From Oscillatoria salina IIICB1 (GTDB taxonomy: Bacteria > Cyanobacteriota > Cyanobacteriia > Cyanobacteriales > SIO1D9): DNA of 64,000 nucleotides. Numbering within the stretch: the stretch's first letter is position 1; every line of letters starts with the position of its first letter. Both the position numbers and the translations under genes were made by a program. The notes beneath the pieces are model-generated. The model saw nothing but the letters and a program-made list of their open reading frames with translations, was not told where the DNA came from and ran no database searches. The stretch is from positions 1 to 64,000 of the forward strand of contig NZ_JAAHBQ010000006.1 of NCBI RefSeq assembly GCF_020144665.1, written 5' to 3'. This document shows positions 1 through 7,588 of the stretch, piece after piece.

Positions 1-1260
1 ACGGATATTACAAGCATGACGTAGCTTGTGAGCAGTGAAAAGTTTAATATTCTCTCTCATCCACCCAGCGTACATATTTCCGGTTCTGTATCCTGCTCTA
101 GTTCTTTCTTGTGGATTTTTGTAGTCTGGTAAAACCTCAGTAAGCGGTTGGTTAACTAAGTCGAAAGTCTCAAACCAATTTTTACCTTTAGGCATGAATG
201 GTAGTGCTAAACGTTTACCTGTTTTACCTTTCTCAATTACTAGGATTTTCTCGGTGTTGTTCGGGTCGTTAATAGCAGGAATGATTTTGTCGTTACCTTG
301 ATACTCAATAGCCTCTTTTGGGTCATTTTCTCCGTCATCATCTATCACGATAAATTCACCGTTTTTGATAACAACTGGATTATCCCAATTCATGATAAAG
401 AATGCCTCGTGTACTCTTAATCCGTAAATGGCGAGTATTCCATAAAGACGGAGCGACTTCATGTTTCGTATTGCGTTGATTTTCCTGTAAGCTTCAATTA
501 CACATTTTTGCTTTGCTTCTTTCCAGACATTCTCAATCTCTTTATCATCTGGCAGATAACTATTGCGTTTTTGAGTAACAATACTTTCAGACTCTTTTTC
601 TATCCACGCTAAGTATTTATTTGGTAGTTCCAAGATAGCTGAATTTCGCTTTATTGCTAGCAGATGTCTTAATTTTATCCCTCCCTGAAGTTTGCTGTCT
701 GATAGCCACTGAGACAAGGCTTTAAGAGTGAATTCATTGCCATTATTTTGCCAACTTTCAAAGCGAGAAAAATTCTGGTAATAAACCGCACCTGGATTTT
801 TATTTTTCTTTTTACGTCCTTCCCAGTCGTTGTTAATTACTTCCCAGGCGTCATGAAATGTCACTTTGTCTTTTACCGACTGTACTGCTGGAGATTGTTG
901 ACGCTGCTTCGGTTTACGTCCGATTAACTCGTCTTTCCATTCATCGGTGTATGTGCCACTGGTTAAGGCTTGGGTAATCTTAGTTGCTACTGTCTCAGCT
1001 TCTACCAGATGGCGCGTGTTGATTGGGGTATTAGCACCTCCCCAGTTATTCCGGACAGATTGGCGTTTAGCTTTACCGTTACTGCCTAGCAGGGTAGGGT
1101 GACTAAACTGAATCTCTAGGCTACCTTTCTTGATGCAGATAGCGGCTGTGCTACCATACTCACCCGCTTTTTTAATGCGCTCGTTAGCTTCGGTCACTAG
1201 GTGTGGAATGTTGTAACTACCGTCTTTCCAGGCTTCTGAGGGCTTAACTGTATCACTCAT
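1..1260 (-). CDS. Tyrosine recombinase / phage-type integrase (3' end cut by window edge)
   Basis: The minus strand is open from an ATG at 1258-1260 to base 1, giving 420 residues without a stop; the C-terminus lies outside the window. The C-terminal half carries tyrosine recombinase box signatures: an arginine in YGLRVHEAF (box I) and HKLRHA (box II, HxxR) a few residues before the edge. The catalytic tyrosine would lie further out. The first 200 residues are polar and would be the core-binding (SAM-like) region. A purine-rich AAAGGA lies about 12 bases upstream of the chosen ATG. Such enzymes cut and rejoin DNA at attachment sites, so an integrated element or its remnant probably extends to the left. 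No tRNA or clear attachment repeat is visible between it and argD. The family call is good; the element type is unknown. Confidence 0.8.
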   Translation of the reverse strand, partial: MSDTVKPSEAWKDGSYNIPHLVTEANERIKKAGEYGSTAAICIKKGSLEIQFSHPTLLGSNGKAKRQSVRNNWGGANTPINTRHLVEAETVATKITQALTSGTYTDEWKDELIGRKPKQRQQSPAVQSVKDKVTFHDAWEVINNDWEGRKKKNKNPGAVYYQNFSRFESWQNNGNEFTLKALSQWLSDSKLQGGIKLRHLLAIKRNSAILELPNKYLAWIEKESESIVTQKRNSYLPDDKEIENVWKEAKQKCVIEAYRKINAIRNMKSLRLYGILAIYGLRVHEAFFIMNWDNPVVIKNGEFIVIDDDGENDPKEAIEYQGNDKIIPAINDPNNTEKILVIEKGKTGKRLALPFMPKGKNWFETFDLVNQPLTEVLPDYKNPQERTRAGYRTGNMYAGWMRENIKLFTAHKLRHACNIR

Positions 1261-1503
1261 CTGTCACTCATCCTTTATGTGCTTTTTTATGTAACTTTGA
1301 TGAGTAATAGTTTAACACGAATAACTTTAAAACTTTCTTTGATACACAACTTATCAGCGATCGCCTACCCGCATTTTTCAGTATCTCCTCTACCAGAGTG
1401 CCACAGTAGATACCACTCTGCTGCATTGAGTAAAACAGAAATTTTCGGCAATAGCGATTAACATTTGAAAGAAATAAGTGCAGAATTAGGAGTTGGAAAA
1501 ATA

Positions 1504-2793
1504 GTGAGTCCAGAAACTCTGGTTCAAGATAACGTTGCCGAAAACATCTCTAACACAGAAACCGAAGCAGCTACAACTGATTTCGATCGCGAACAGTTTG
1601 ATGCTAACGTGATGCACACCTACGGACGTTTTCCGATCGCGATCGCGCGAGGGGAAGGTTGTCGCGTCTGGGATACAGATGGAAAAGAGTATCTTGATTT
1701 TGTTGCGGGAATTGCTACTTGTACTCTCGGTCACGCGCATCCTGCTTTAATTGAAGCGGTGACTGAGCAAATTAAGAAGGTACATCACGTTTCTAATCTT
1801 TATTACATCCCCAAACAAGGTCAACTGGCAAAATGGTTGGTAGAACATTCTGGTTGCGATCGCGTGTTTTTCTGCAATTCTGGTGCGGAAGCGAATGAAG
1901 CGGCGATTAAATTAGCTCGTAAGTACGCTCATACGGTGTTAGATATTGCTGAACCTGTGATTTTAACGGCTAAGTCTAGCTTTCATGGACGGACTTTAGC
2001 GACGATTACTGCTACCGGACAGCCGAAATATCAAAAGGGTTTTGAGCCTTTGGTAGACGGATTCGAGTATATTCCTTATAACGATATCACCGCAGCAGAA
2101 GACGCGATCGGGGATTTGGATGAAGGTAATCGTCGGGTAGCGGCGATTTTAATCGAACCTTTACAAGGTGAAGGTGGTGTACGTCCTGGAGATTTAGAAT
2201 ATTTCCTGCGTTTGCGGAAAGTTTGCGATGAAACGGGTATTCTGCTGATTTTCGACGAAGTACAAACAGGTATGGGTCGTACTGGGAAGTATTGGGGACA
2301 CGAAAACCTGGGTGTAGAAGCAGATATTTTTACTTCTGCGAAAGGTTTAGGCGGCGGAATTCCCATTGGCGCAATGATGTGTAAGAAATTCTGCGATGTC
2401 TTCGAGCCTGGGAACCATGCTAGCACATTTGGCGGTAATCCCTTCGCTTGTGCTGCGGCGATCGCTGTTGCTGAAACTCTCGAAAAAGAGAATCTACTGC
2501 ATAATGTCGTCGAAAAAGGCGAACAGTTGCGTAAAAATCTCCGCGCGATCGCTCTTAACTATCCCGATCTTTTCGTTGATGTACGCGGTTGGGGTTTAAT
2601 CGATGGTATGGAACTTAATCGTGATGTCGAACTTACTTCGATCGATATTGTTAAAGCCGCAATGGAAGAAGGTTTGTTAATCGCTCCTGCTGGACCTAAA
2701 GTCTTACGCTTTGTACCACCTTTAATTGTCTCAAGTGACGAAGTAGAACAAGCTTCTGAAACTTTGTCCAAGGTGATTCAAGCACTAGTTTAG
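1504..2793 (+). CDS. argD: Acetylornithine aminotransferase
   Basis: PLP-dependent class III aminotransferase that converts N-acetylglutamate semialdehyde to N-acetylornithine in cytosolic arginine synthesis; family members can also act on succinyl-diaminopimelate. Visible family marks are FCNSGAEANEAAIKLARKYA (PLP phosphate-binding region), DEVQTGMGRTG (PLP pyridine contact) and the Schiff-base lysine in TSAKGLGGGIPIGAM. I chose the GTG at 1504 (protein starts VSPETLV): AGGAG at 1488-1492 sits 11 bases upstream, and cyanobacterial homologues begin close to this point. A TTG at 1465 in the same frame would add 13 residues but has no ribosome site. Length from 1504 is 429 residues, normal for the family. 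It is transcribed alone and ends in a hairpin terminator. Confidence 0.95.
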   Translation: MSPETLVQDNVAENISNTETEAATTDFDREQFDANVMHTYGRFPIAIARGEGCRVWDTDGKEYLDFVAGIATCTLGHAHPALIEAVTEQIKKVHHVSNLYYIPKQGQLAKWLVEHSGCDRVFFCNSGAEANEAAIKLARKYAHTVLDIAEPVILTAKSSFHGRTLATITATGQPKYQKGFEPLVDGFEYIPYNDITAAEDAIGDLDEGNRRVAAILIEPLQGEGGVRPGDLEYFLRLRKVCDETGILLIFDEVQTGMGRTGKYWGHENLGVEADIFTSAKGLGGGIPIGAMMCKKFCDVFEPGNHASTFGGNPFACAAAIAVAETLEKENLLHNVVEKGEQLRKNLRAIALNYPDLFVDVRGWGLIDGMELNRDVELTSIDIVKAAMEEGLLIAPAGPKVLRFVPPLIVSSDEVEQASETLSKVIQALV

Positions 2794-2811
2794 CTTTACG
2801 CACTCAATAAG

Positions 2812-2855
2812 GCGAGCATTCTTTGAGTTTTTGTTGGAGAATGCTCGCTATTTTT
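2812..2855 (+). terminator. Rho-independent terminator after argD
   Basis: GCGAGCATTCT (2812-2822) pairs perfectly with AGAATGCTCGC (2838-2848), with a 15-base loop, and is followed by TATTTTTAC. It begins 19 bases after the argD stop. The same GCGAGCA...TGCTCGC theme recurs in the terminator at 43451. Confidence 0.8.
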
Positions 2856-2925
2856 ACAGTTTTGGGAGAGATTATCGTCCTAATTGTACTCGCAGCGATC
2901 GCCTTTTTAGCTACTGTTACCCGGA

Positions 2926-4059
2926 TTAATTAATACTAGCGACAACTTCTCCAGTTTCGCTGGTATCATAACCACCGAGAGCAATTAACTGAGAATGTAA
3001 GCGTCGGTGTCCTAAAATATTGAGTAACTGCTGGACTGGTTTTTCTGGCAAATAATCTTGCAAAATTGCTAAATCGTATCGCGACTTTTTTAAGGGAACA
3101 AAATCTAAGCCAAAAGCTGTGGCTAAAGCTTTGGTACTCACTCCCGCATCAATATTTTCATTTTTTACTGCATGAGCAACTTCTCGATGACTGCGAACAA
3201 TATGAGAGAAACCTTGTATAGCATCGAAGGGGATTTTTGCTTTATTCAATAAATATTCTAAAAGTTGACGACTACCAGAGCCAATTTCGCGATTAACAAT
3301 AGTAATATCTGGGTCAGATAACTGAGCGATAGTAGTCAAATTTTGCGGATTTCCTGGTTTAACTAGTAAACCTTCCTCCCAAATACCTAAATTAATCAGA
3401 ACTGTAGGGCGATCGCCTAATACTTCTTTGACAAAACTGGTATTATAAGAATCAGTTTCGGGATCGTATAAATGCACGCCGGCAATATGTACTTCTCCCC
3501 GACGCAAACGGTGTAAGGCTTCCATACTGTTAGCAAAACTCCAATACACCCGTAAGTCAGGATACCAATGTTCGGCAACTTTTGCCCAAAGTGAAAGCAC
3601 TGGAGTGCAACCAGCGATCGCTACTGTCCGATTTAAGTTTTCTGGTGCTGTCCAAAGTTTAACCTGAATTGGAGAATCTTCGCTTTCACACCAACCTTCA
3701 CCATCGGCGGGAATCATCTCGGTGCGAAATGCGTCCTCTCCTAAAAGTGGATGAGCAATCAGTTTTCCCCCTACTTCCACTAAAGCAAGTCGGAAAGGGT
3801 AAGCAACCGGAACTGCTTGATTGGGTAGCGCTTCCAAGCTAAGATTTTCATTTTCTAACCAAAATAAATCTTCCACTCGACATCCTAATGCTTTCGCTAA
3901 ACGCAAAGCAACTGTAGCTGAGGGAGCATATTGTCCCGACTCCACACCGCTAATTGCTTGACGAGAAACGCCAGCAATTTGCGCTAAATCTTGTTGACTC
4001 AAGCCTAAGCGACTGCGGATTTGTTTGATATTATTGCGTAATTCACTCTCATTCTTCAT
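2926..4059 (-). CDS. XRE-type HTH regulator fused to a periplasmic-binding-protein-like ligand domain
   Basis: 377 residues. Residues about 8-65 form an HTH_3/XRE DNA-binding domain (LGLSQQDLAQIAGVSRQAIS, then GQYAPSATVALRLAKALG). Residues about 90-370 match the PBP-like domain (PF12727 type) found in molybdopterin- and molybdate-associated proteins, with features such as VAIAGCTPVLSLW, INLGIWEEGLLVKPGNPQN and REIGSGSRQLLEYLL. It is the last gene of a modA-modBC-regulator run on one strand, 39 bases after modBC. By context it should sense molybdate, tungstate or a related ligand and control the transporter; this is inference, since the sequence does not reveal the ligand. The gene converges on argD. 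Confidence 0.85.
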   Translation of the reverse strand: MKNESELRNNIKQIRSRLGLSQQDLAQIAGVSRQAISGVESGQYAPSATVALRLAKALGCRVEDLFWLENENLSLEALPNQAVPVAYPFRLALVEVGGKLIAHPLLGEDAFRTEMIPADGEGWCESEDSPIQVKLWTAPENLNRTVAIAGCTPVLSLWAKVAEHWYPDLRVYWSFANSMEALHRLRRGEVHIAGVHLYDPETDSYNTSFVKEVLGDRPTVLINLGIWEEGLLVKPGNPQNLTTIAQLSDPDITIVNREIGSGSRQLLEYLLNKAKIPFDAIQGFSHIVRSHREVAHAVKNENIDAGVSTKALATAFGLDFVPLKKSRYDLAILQDYLPEKPVQQLLNILGHRRLHSQLIALGGYDTSETGEVVASIN

Positions 4060-4098
4060 GGAAAATTGGCGCTTTCTTCGTCAAACTAGAAGGATTAT

Positions 4099-5970
4099 CT
4101 ACTTTTCCATCATAATTAACCGCAGTGGCTCTAATTGAATATACCAAGGAAAAGGTCGAGCTTTGATTTCCGTCCATTTTTCTTTATATACTTCGGCTTG
4201 CAGATGATATTCCTGAGAGTCGTAGGGTGGTTGATGTAGTTTCAGAAATAAAGTAACTCGGTGCTGAGTTTCGCTGGTAAAAACAAGCCAGCAAGGAAAA
4301 ACATTTTCTTGGCTTGATTCTAAACTAAAAGTCAAATGATGAGCGCGAATTCCTACACAACTTAGTTGTTCGGGAATGGGTTCGACAACGCGCAAGTTAC
4401 AGCCCCAATCAAGTGCTTTGATTCGTTGAGAGTCGATTTTTTGAGCGTGGGAAAAGTTTTTACATTCTGTCACCTGGGCAACTTTAAATGTTGGCGGTCG
4501 TTCAAAGATTTCTTGTTTCGATCCAGTCGCAATTACTTTTCCTTGGTCAAGAATTAATAAGTTATGGCAAAGACGATAAGCTTCTTCGAGTTTGTGGGTG
4601 ATAAATAAGGTGACTCCTGGATAATTAGCCAGAGTTTCATTTAGTAGTTGTTCGATTTGACTGCGAAGATAAGTATCTAATGCGGAAAGAGGTTCATCTA
4701 AAAGTAATGCTTCTGGTTCGATTGCTAAAGCCCTCGCTAAGGCTACTCGCTGTTGTTGTCCGCCTGAAATTTGCTGTGGGTAGCGTTGTTCTAAACCCTG
4801 TAATTGCATCATTTTCAGGTATTTATTAACTCTTTGGCTGCGTTCTCGTGGCGGTAAATTTTGTAAACCGAAGGCGATATTTTGGGCGATAGTAAGATGG
4901 GGAAAAAGGGCGTAATTCTGGAAAACAAAACCAATTCTACGCTTACGACTGGGAAGATTGATTTTTCGTTGGGAATCAAATAAAATTCGTCCATTTAAAA
5001 CAATTCGACCTTGATTTGGAGTTTCCAAACCAGCTAAACAACGTAAGGTCATGCTTTTTCCAGAACCGGATGCACCTAAAAGTCCTAAAGGTTTTTGAGC
5101 GCTAGTAAAGCTAACATTGAGTTGAAAGTTAGGTATGTTTTTTTGGAGATTGACTAAGAGTTCTGCTGGTTTTTGGGGAAGGGGCGATCGCGCGAATTTG
5201 CTAATCTGATTTTGGTTCGATATCTGAAAATCTTGAAACTGACCGAAAATTAGCAAATTGAGTAAACTTTTGCTAAAGGTACTTGATTTAAGCTGAGTAG
5301 TCTGCTTAGTATCTTGACGCTCGGACCAATAATTAATTGCCGCGATCGCACTTAAGGAAATTGCTACCATTACTAGTACCCAATTGAAAGCTTGACCCAT
5401 TTTCCCTGCTTCTGCGGCAAAAAAAATAGCGATCGGTATAGTCTGAGTTTTGCCAGGAATACTACCTGCTACCATTAAGGTTGCCCCAAATTCACCTAAT
5501 GCTCTCGCAAAGGCTAAAATAGTCCCAGCAACTACTCCTGACCCAGCTAAAGGTAGTAAAATTAACCAAAACAGTTTCCATTCAGAAACTCCCAAAGTAC
5601 GAGCGCAATTAATTAAATCATCATCAACTTGTTCAAAAGCACCTCGCACCGTTTTATACATCAAAGGAAAAGCAACTACAGTCGCCGCAATTACTGCGGC
5701 TGACCAAGTAAAAATAATATTAATTCCTTGTTGCTGCAAAAGTTTTCCTACCGGACTATTTCTCCCTAATAATAACAGCAGAAAAAACCCTATTACTGTT
5801 GGTGGCAACACTAAAGGTAAGGTGAAAATTCCATCAATAATTTCTTTTCCTTTTCCTTGATAGTTTACCATCCATCTTGCGGCAGTAATCCCTAAAAAAA
5901 AGGCAAAAATTGTCGCTACTAACGAAGTTTTTAGGGAAATCCATAAAGGAGATAAATCTATTTCTGTCAT
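4099..5970 (-). CDS. modBC: Molybdate ABC transporter permease-ATPase fusion (ModBC)
   Basis: 623 residues combining two ModABC subunits in one chain, as is usual in cyanobacteria. Residues about 1-215 are the membrane permease (several hydrophobic helices and the EFGATLMVAGSIPGKTQTIP coupling loop that meets the ATPase). After a polar linker, residues about 280-500 are the ATPase: Walker A GASGSGKS, signature ISGGQQQR, Walker B EALLLDEPLSALD, and the switch histidine in FITHKLEEA. The C-terminal 110 residues form a TOBE/Mop-like part. It moves molybdate inward using ATP, supplied by ModA. The start ATG (5968-5970) directly abuts a 150-bp heptamer array, so no ordinary Shine-Dalgarno sequence is present. 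The next in-frame Met would remove part of the first membrane helix, so this start is kept. Confidence 0.95.
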   Translation of the reverse strand: MTEIDLSPLWISLKTSLVATIFAFFLGITAARWMVNYQGKGKEIIDGIFTLPLVLPPTVIGFFLLLLLGRNSPVGKLLQQQGINIIFTWSAAVIAATVVAFPLMYKTVRGAFEQVDDDLINCARTLGVSEWKLFWLILLPLAGSGVVAGTILAFARALGEFGATLMVAGSIPGKTQTIPIAIFFAAEAGKMGQAFNWVLVMVAISLSAIAAINYWSERQDTKQTTQLKSSTFSKSLLNLLIFGQFQDFQISNQNQISKFARSPLPQKPAELLVNLQKNIPNFQLNVSFTSAQKPLGLLGASGSGKSMTLRCLAGLETPNQGRIVLNGRILFDSQRKINLPSRKRRIGFVFQNYALFPHLTIAQNIAFGLQNLPPRERSQRVNKYLKMMQLQGLEQRYPQQISGGQQQRVALARALAIEPEALLLDEPLSALDTYLRSQIEQLLNETLANYPGVTLFITHKLEEAYRLCHNLLILDQGKVIATGSKQEIFERPPTFKVAQVTECKNFSHAQKIDSQRIKALDWGCNLRVVEPIPEQLSCVGIRAHHLTFSLESSQENVFPCWLVFTSETQHRVTLFLKLHQPPYDSQEYHLQAEVYKEKWTEIKARPFPWYIQLEPLRLIMMEK

Positions 5971-6120
5971 CAGTTATCAGTTATCAGTTATCAGGGAACA
6001 GTTATCAGTTATCAGGGAACAGTTATCAGGGAACAGTTATCAGGGAACAGTTATCAGGGAACAGTTATCAGGGAACAGTTATCAGGGAATAGTTATCAGT
6101 TATCAGTTATCAGTTATCAG
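5971..6120. repeat. Heptameric tandem repeat array (STRR), 21 units
   Basis: An unbroken run of 7-bp units, mostly CAGTTAT and CAGGGAA, many alternating as a 14-bp higher-order repeat, followed by a final CAG. There are 21 whole units. The array fills the modA-modBC spacer next to the modBC start codon. It belongs to the short tandemly repeated repetitive sequences known from filamentous cyanobacteria. Read from the minus strand each CAGTTAT becomes ATAACTG, so the run is full of stop triplets. Confidence 0.95.
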
Positions 6121-6205
6121 TTTACTACTCACTTTTTCCAAGTATTCCTTGTCTCCAATCTCTACTGGTAACTGATAATTAACTGGTAACTAAAAACCAA
6201 AATTA

Positions 6206-7018
6206 CTAATTCCTTTTAAACCCGTACTCCTCAAATTTAGCTTGGGCTTTTTCGCTCAAAAGAAAGGCGACAAATTCCTTAGCTGCTTCTGTATTTTGAG
6301 TATTTTTAATTACCGCTACTGGATAAATAATTGGTTTGTGAGTATCTGCGGATGCAGTAGCAATTACCTTAACTTTGTCTGAAACTTTCGCATCTGTTCC
6401 ATAAACAATTCCCGCATCAACGTTACCTGTTTCGACATAAGAAAGAACTTGACGCACGTCTTTAGCAAACACAGTTTTGCTTTGAATTTCGTCGTAAATA
6501 TTCAGCGAAGTTAAAACTTCTTTACCATATTGTCCGGCGGGGACGCTTTCGGGTTCTCCTAAAGAAAATCGCTCTACTTTACTACTAGATAAATCTTGAA
6601 AATCAGTAATATCTAGCGAATTGTTAAGAGCAACAATTAAAACCACTTCGTTTTTGAGGAGATTTTGACGAGTTCCTTCTAGTAATAAACCTTTAGCTTC
6701 TAAAGCATTCATTTGCTTTTCTGCCGCCGAAATAAAGACATCTACAGGCGCTCCTTGTTCGATTTGTTGTTGTAAGGAACCAGAACTACCAAAGTTGTAA
6801 TTAATTATCGTATTGGGATGTTCCTGTTGATACATTTCTCCTACTGCTTTCATGGCATCTTGCATACTAGCTGCTGCTGAAACTGTCAGTTCTGATGGTT
6901 CTAATTGTGCATTTGAAGTCTCGGAGATAGCGTCTGGGCTGATTTGGTTACAACCGACTGCGATTAAAAAGGTCAGGATAAAACAAGTCAGCAAGCTAAG
7001 TACCCTTCTTCTGTTCAT
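6206..7018 (-). CDS. modA: Molybdate ABC transporter substrate-binding lipoprotein
   Basis: 270 residues, the normal length for ModA. The N-terminus MNRRRVLSLLTCFILTFL followed by IAVGC is a lipoprotein signal peptide with the lipobox cysteine near residue 23, so the mature protein is anchored outside the inner membrane. The mature part shows ModA features: LTVSAAASMQDAMKAVGE at the start of the fold, NFGSSGSLQQQIEQGAPVDV in the oxyanion site, and GNVDAGIVYGTDA. It binds molybdate (or tungstate) and delivers it to ModBC. It is the first gene of the operon; 236 bases, mostly heptamer repeats, separate it from modBC. A palindrome with an NtcA-type core lies upstream. Confidence 0.95.
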   Translation of the reverse strand: MNRRRVLSLLTCFILTFLIAVGCNQISPDAISETSNAQLEPSELTVSAAASMQDAMKAVGEMYQQEHPNTIINYNFGSSGSLQQQIEQGAPVDVFISAAEKQMNALEAKGLLLEGTRQNLLKNEVVLIVALNNSLDITDFQDLSSSKVERFSLGEPESVPAGQYGKEVLTSLNIYDEIQSKTVFAKDVRQVLSYVETGNVDAGIVYGTDAKVSDKVKVIATASADTHKPIIYPVAVIKNTQNTEAAKEFVAFLLSEKAQAKFEEYGFKRN

Positions 7019-7080
7019 GAAATTTTCTCGCTCCTGTTCGACATCTACGAGGAAGGCTGAAACGCTTTTGCCAGAATACT

Positions 7081-7127
7081 AGCATAATGCAAAAATCATG
7101 GCAAACAGTAGCAAACTATACTGTTTG
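7081..7127 (-). promoter_or_regulatory. NtcA-type palindrome and -10 box upstream of modA
   Basis: CAAACAGTA (7102-7110) and TACTGTTTG (7119-7127) form a perfect 9-bp inverted repeat with an 8-base spacer. Its centre reads GTA-N8-TAC, the NtcA core. On the minus strand a TATGCT box (TAN3T; 7081-7086) follows after 21 bases, close to the class II NtcA promoter layout. The site could instead be the operator of the HTH-PBP regulator encoded in the operon, because the symmetry extends beyond the NtcA core. NtcA control would fit the need for Mo cofactor in nitrate reductase. Confidence 0.55.
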
Positions 7128-7232
7128 GGATAGCTAGACTGCAAACTTGCCCAATTCGATGTCAGATTAGTGAACTAACTCAGCCCTTATGGTATGAGGC
7201 TTCCTATCGGCGATCGCCTAACTAATATAATC

Positions 7233-7272
7233 TTCTCAGTTGCCAAAAGGGGAGCATTTTGGCAACTGAGAA
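7233..7272 (-). terminator. Perfect 16-bp hairpin after the 93-residue gene
   Basis: TTCTCAGTTGCCAAAA (7233-7248) and its exact complement (7257-7272) enclose an 8-base loop, starting 4 bases past the stop of the gene at 7277-7558. On the minus strand the tail GATTATATTAG is not a strong U-run, so it may act in 3'-end protection as much as termination. Confidence 0.55.
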
Positions 7273-7276
7273 AAAA

Positions 7277-7558
7277 TTACACTGCGACTTTTTCGACTTG
7301 TTTAACTTTCTGCTCAGAGGGTTGTGCGGGTAAAGTAAGATTCTGGTTGAGGGTTGGAGAGGGGGAAGTTGGAGCTTGTTCCAAAACTTTGACTTCGAGA
7401 TTAACCGATACCAAATAAGAGCCGGGGATCTTGTCTACCTCATCAGCAATGAGAGTCGCCAAATCTGGGCGTTGTCCGGTGATGGGATCGCGCAAGCTCT
7501 GGCGATCCCACTCATATTCGGCATGGGGATTAATACTGAGGACGTAATGCTTAATCAT
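7277..7558 (-). CDS. Conserved-looking hypothetical protein, 93 residues
   Basis: I do not recognise a named family. The protein starts MIKHYVLSINPHAEYEWDRQ, has no membrane segment, and ends in a Pro/Ser/Gln-rich, probably disordered tail of about 30 residues. The front two thirds look like a small folded domain (phrases such as GQRPDLATLIADEVDKIPG and YLVSVNLEVKVLE). It lies in its own unit between modA and the MscS-type channel on the same strand, with a strong hairpin directly after its stop. Overlapping plus-strand frames at 7194-7418 and 7376-7564 look like shadows: they have no family features and would share the same bases. Confidence 0.65.
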   Translation of the reverse strand: MIKHYVLSINPHAEYEWDRQSLRDPITGQRPDLATLIADEVDKIPGSYLVSVNLEVKVLEQAPTSPSPTLNQNLTLPAQPSEQKVKQVEKVAV

Positions 7559-7588
7559 GGGTAAGTTTGCCGATCGATATTCTGACTT

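Noticed and set aside
1279-1461. 60-residue frame before argD
   Set aside because: No ribosome site and low-complexity translation; it lies in the spacer next to the integrase start.
5971-6120. CRISPR array
   Set aside because: Units are 7 bp without unique spacers and no cas genes are present; these are STRR repeats.
7194-7564. Two plus-strand frames (7194-7418, 7376-7564)
   Set aside because: They lie opposite the 93-residue gene and overlap its 3' hairpin; the minus-strand frame is more protein-like.
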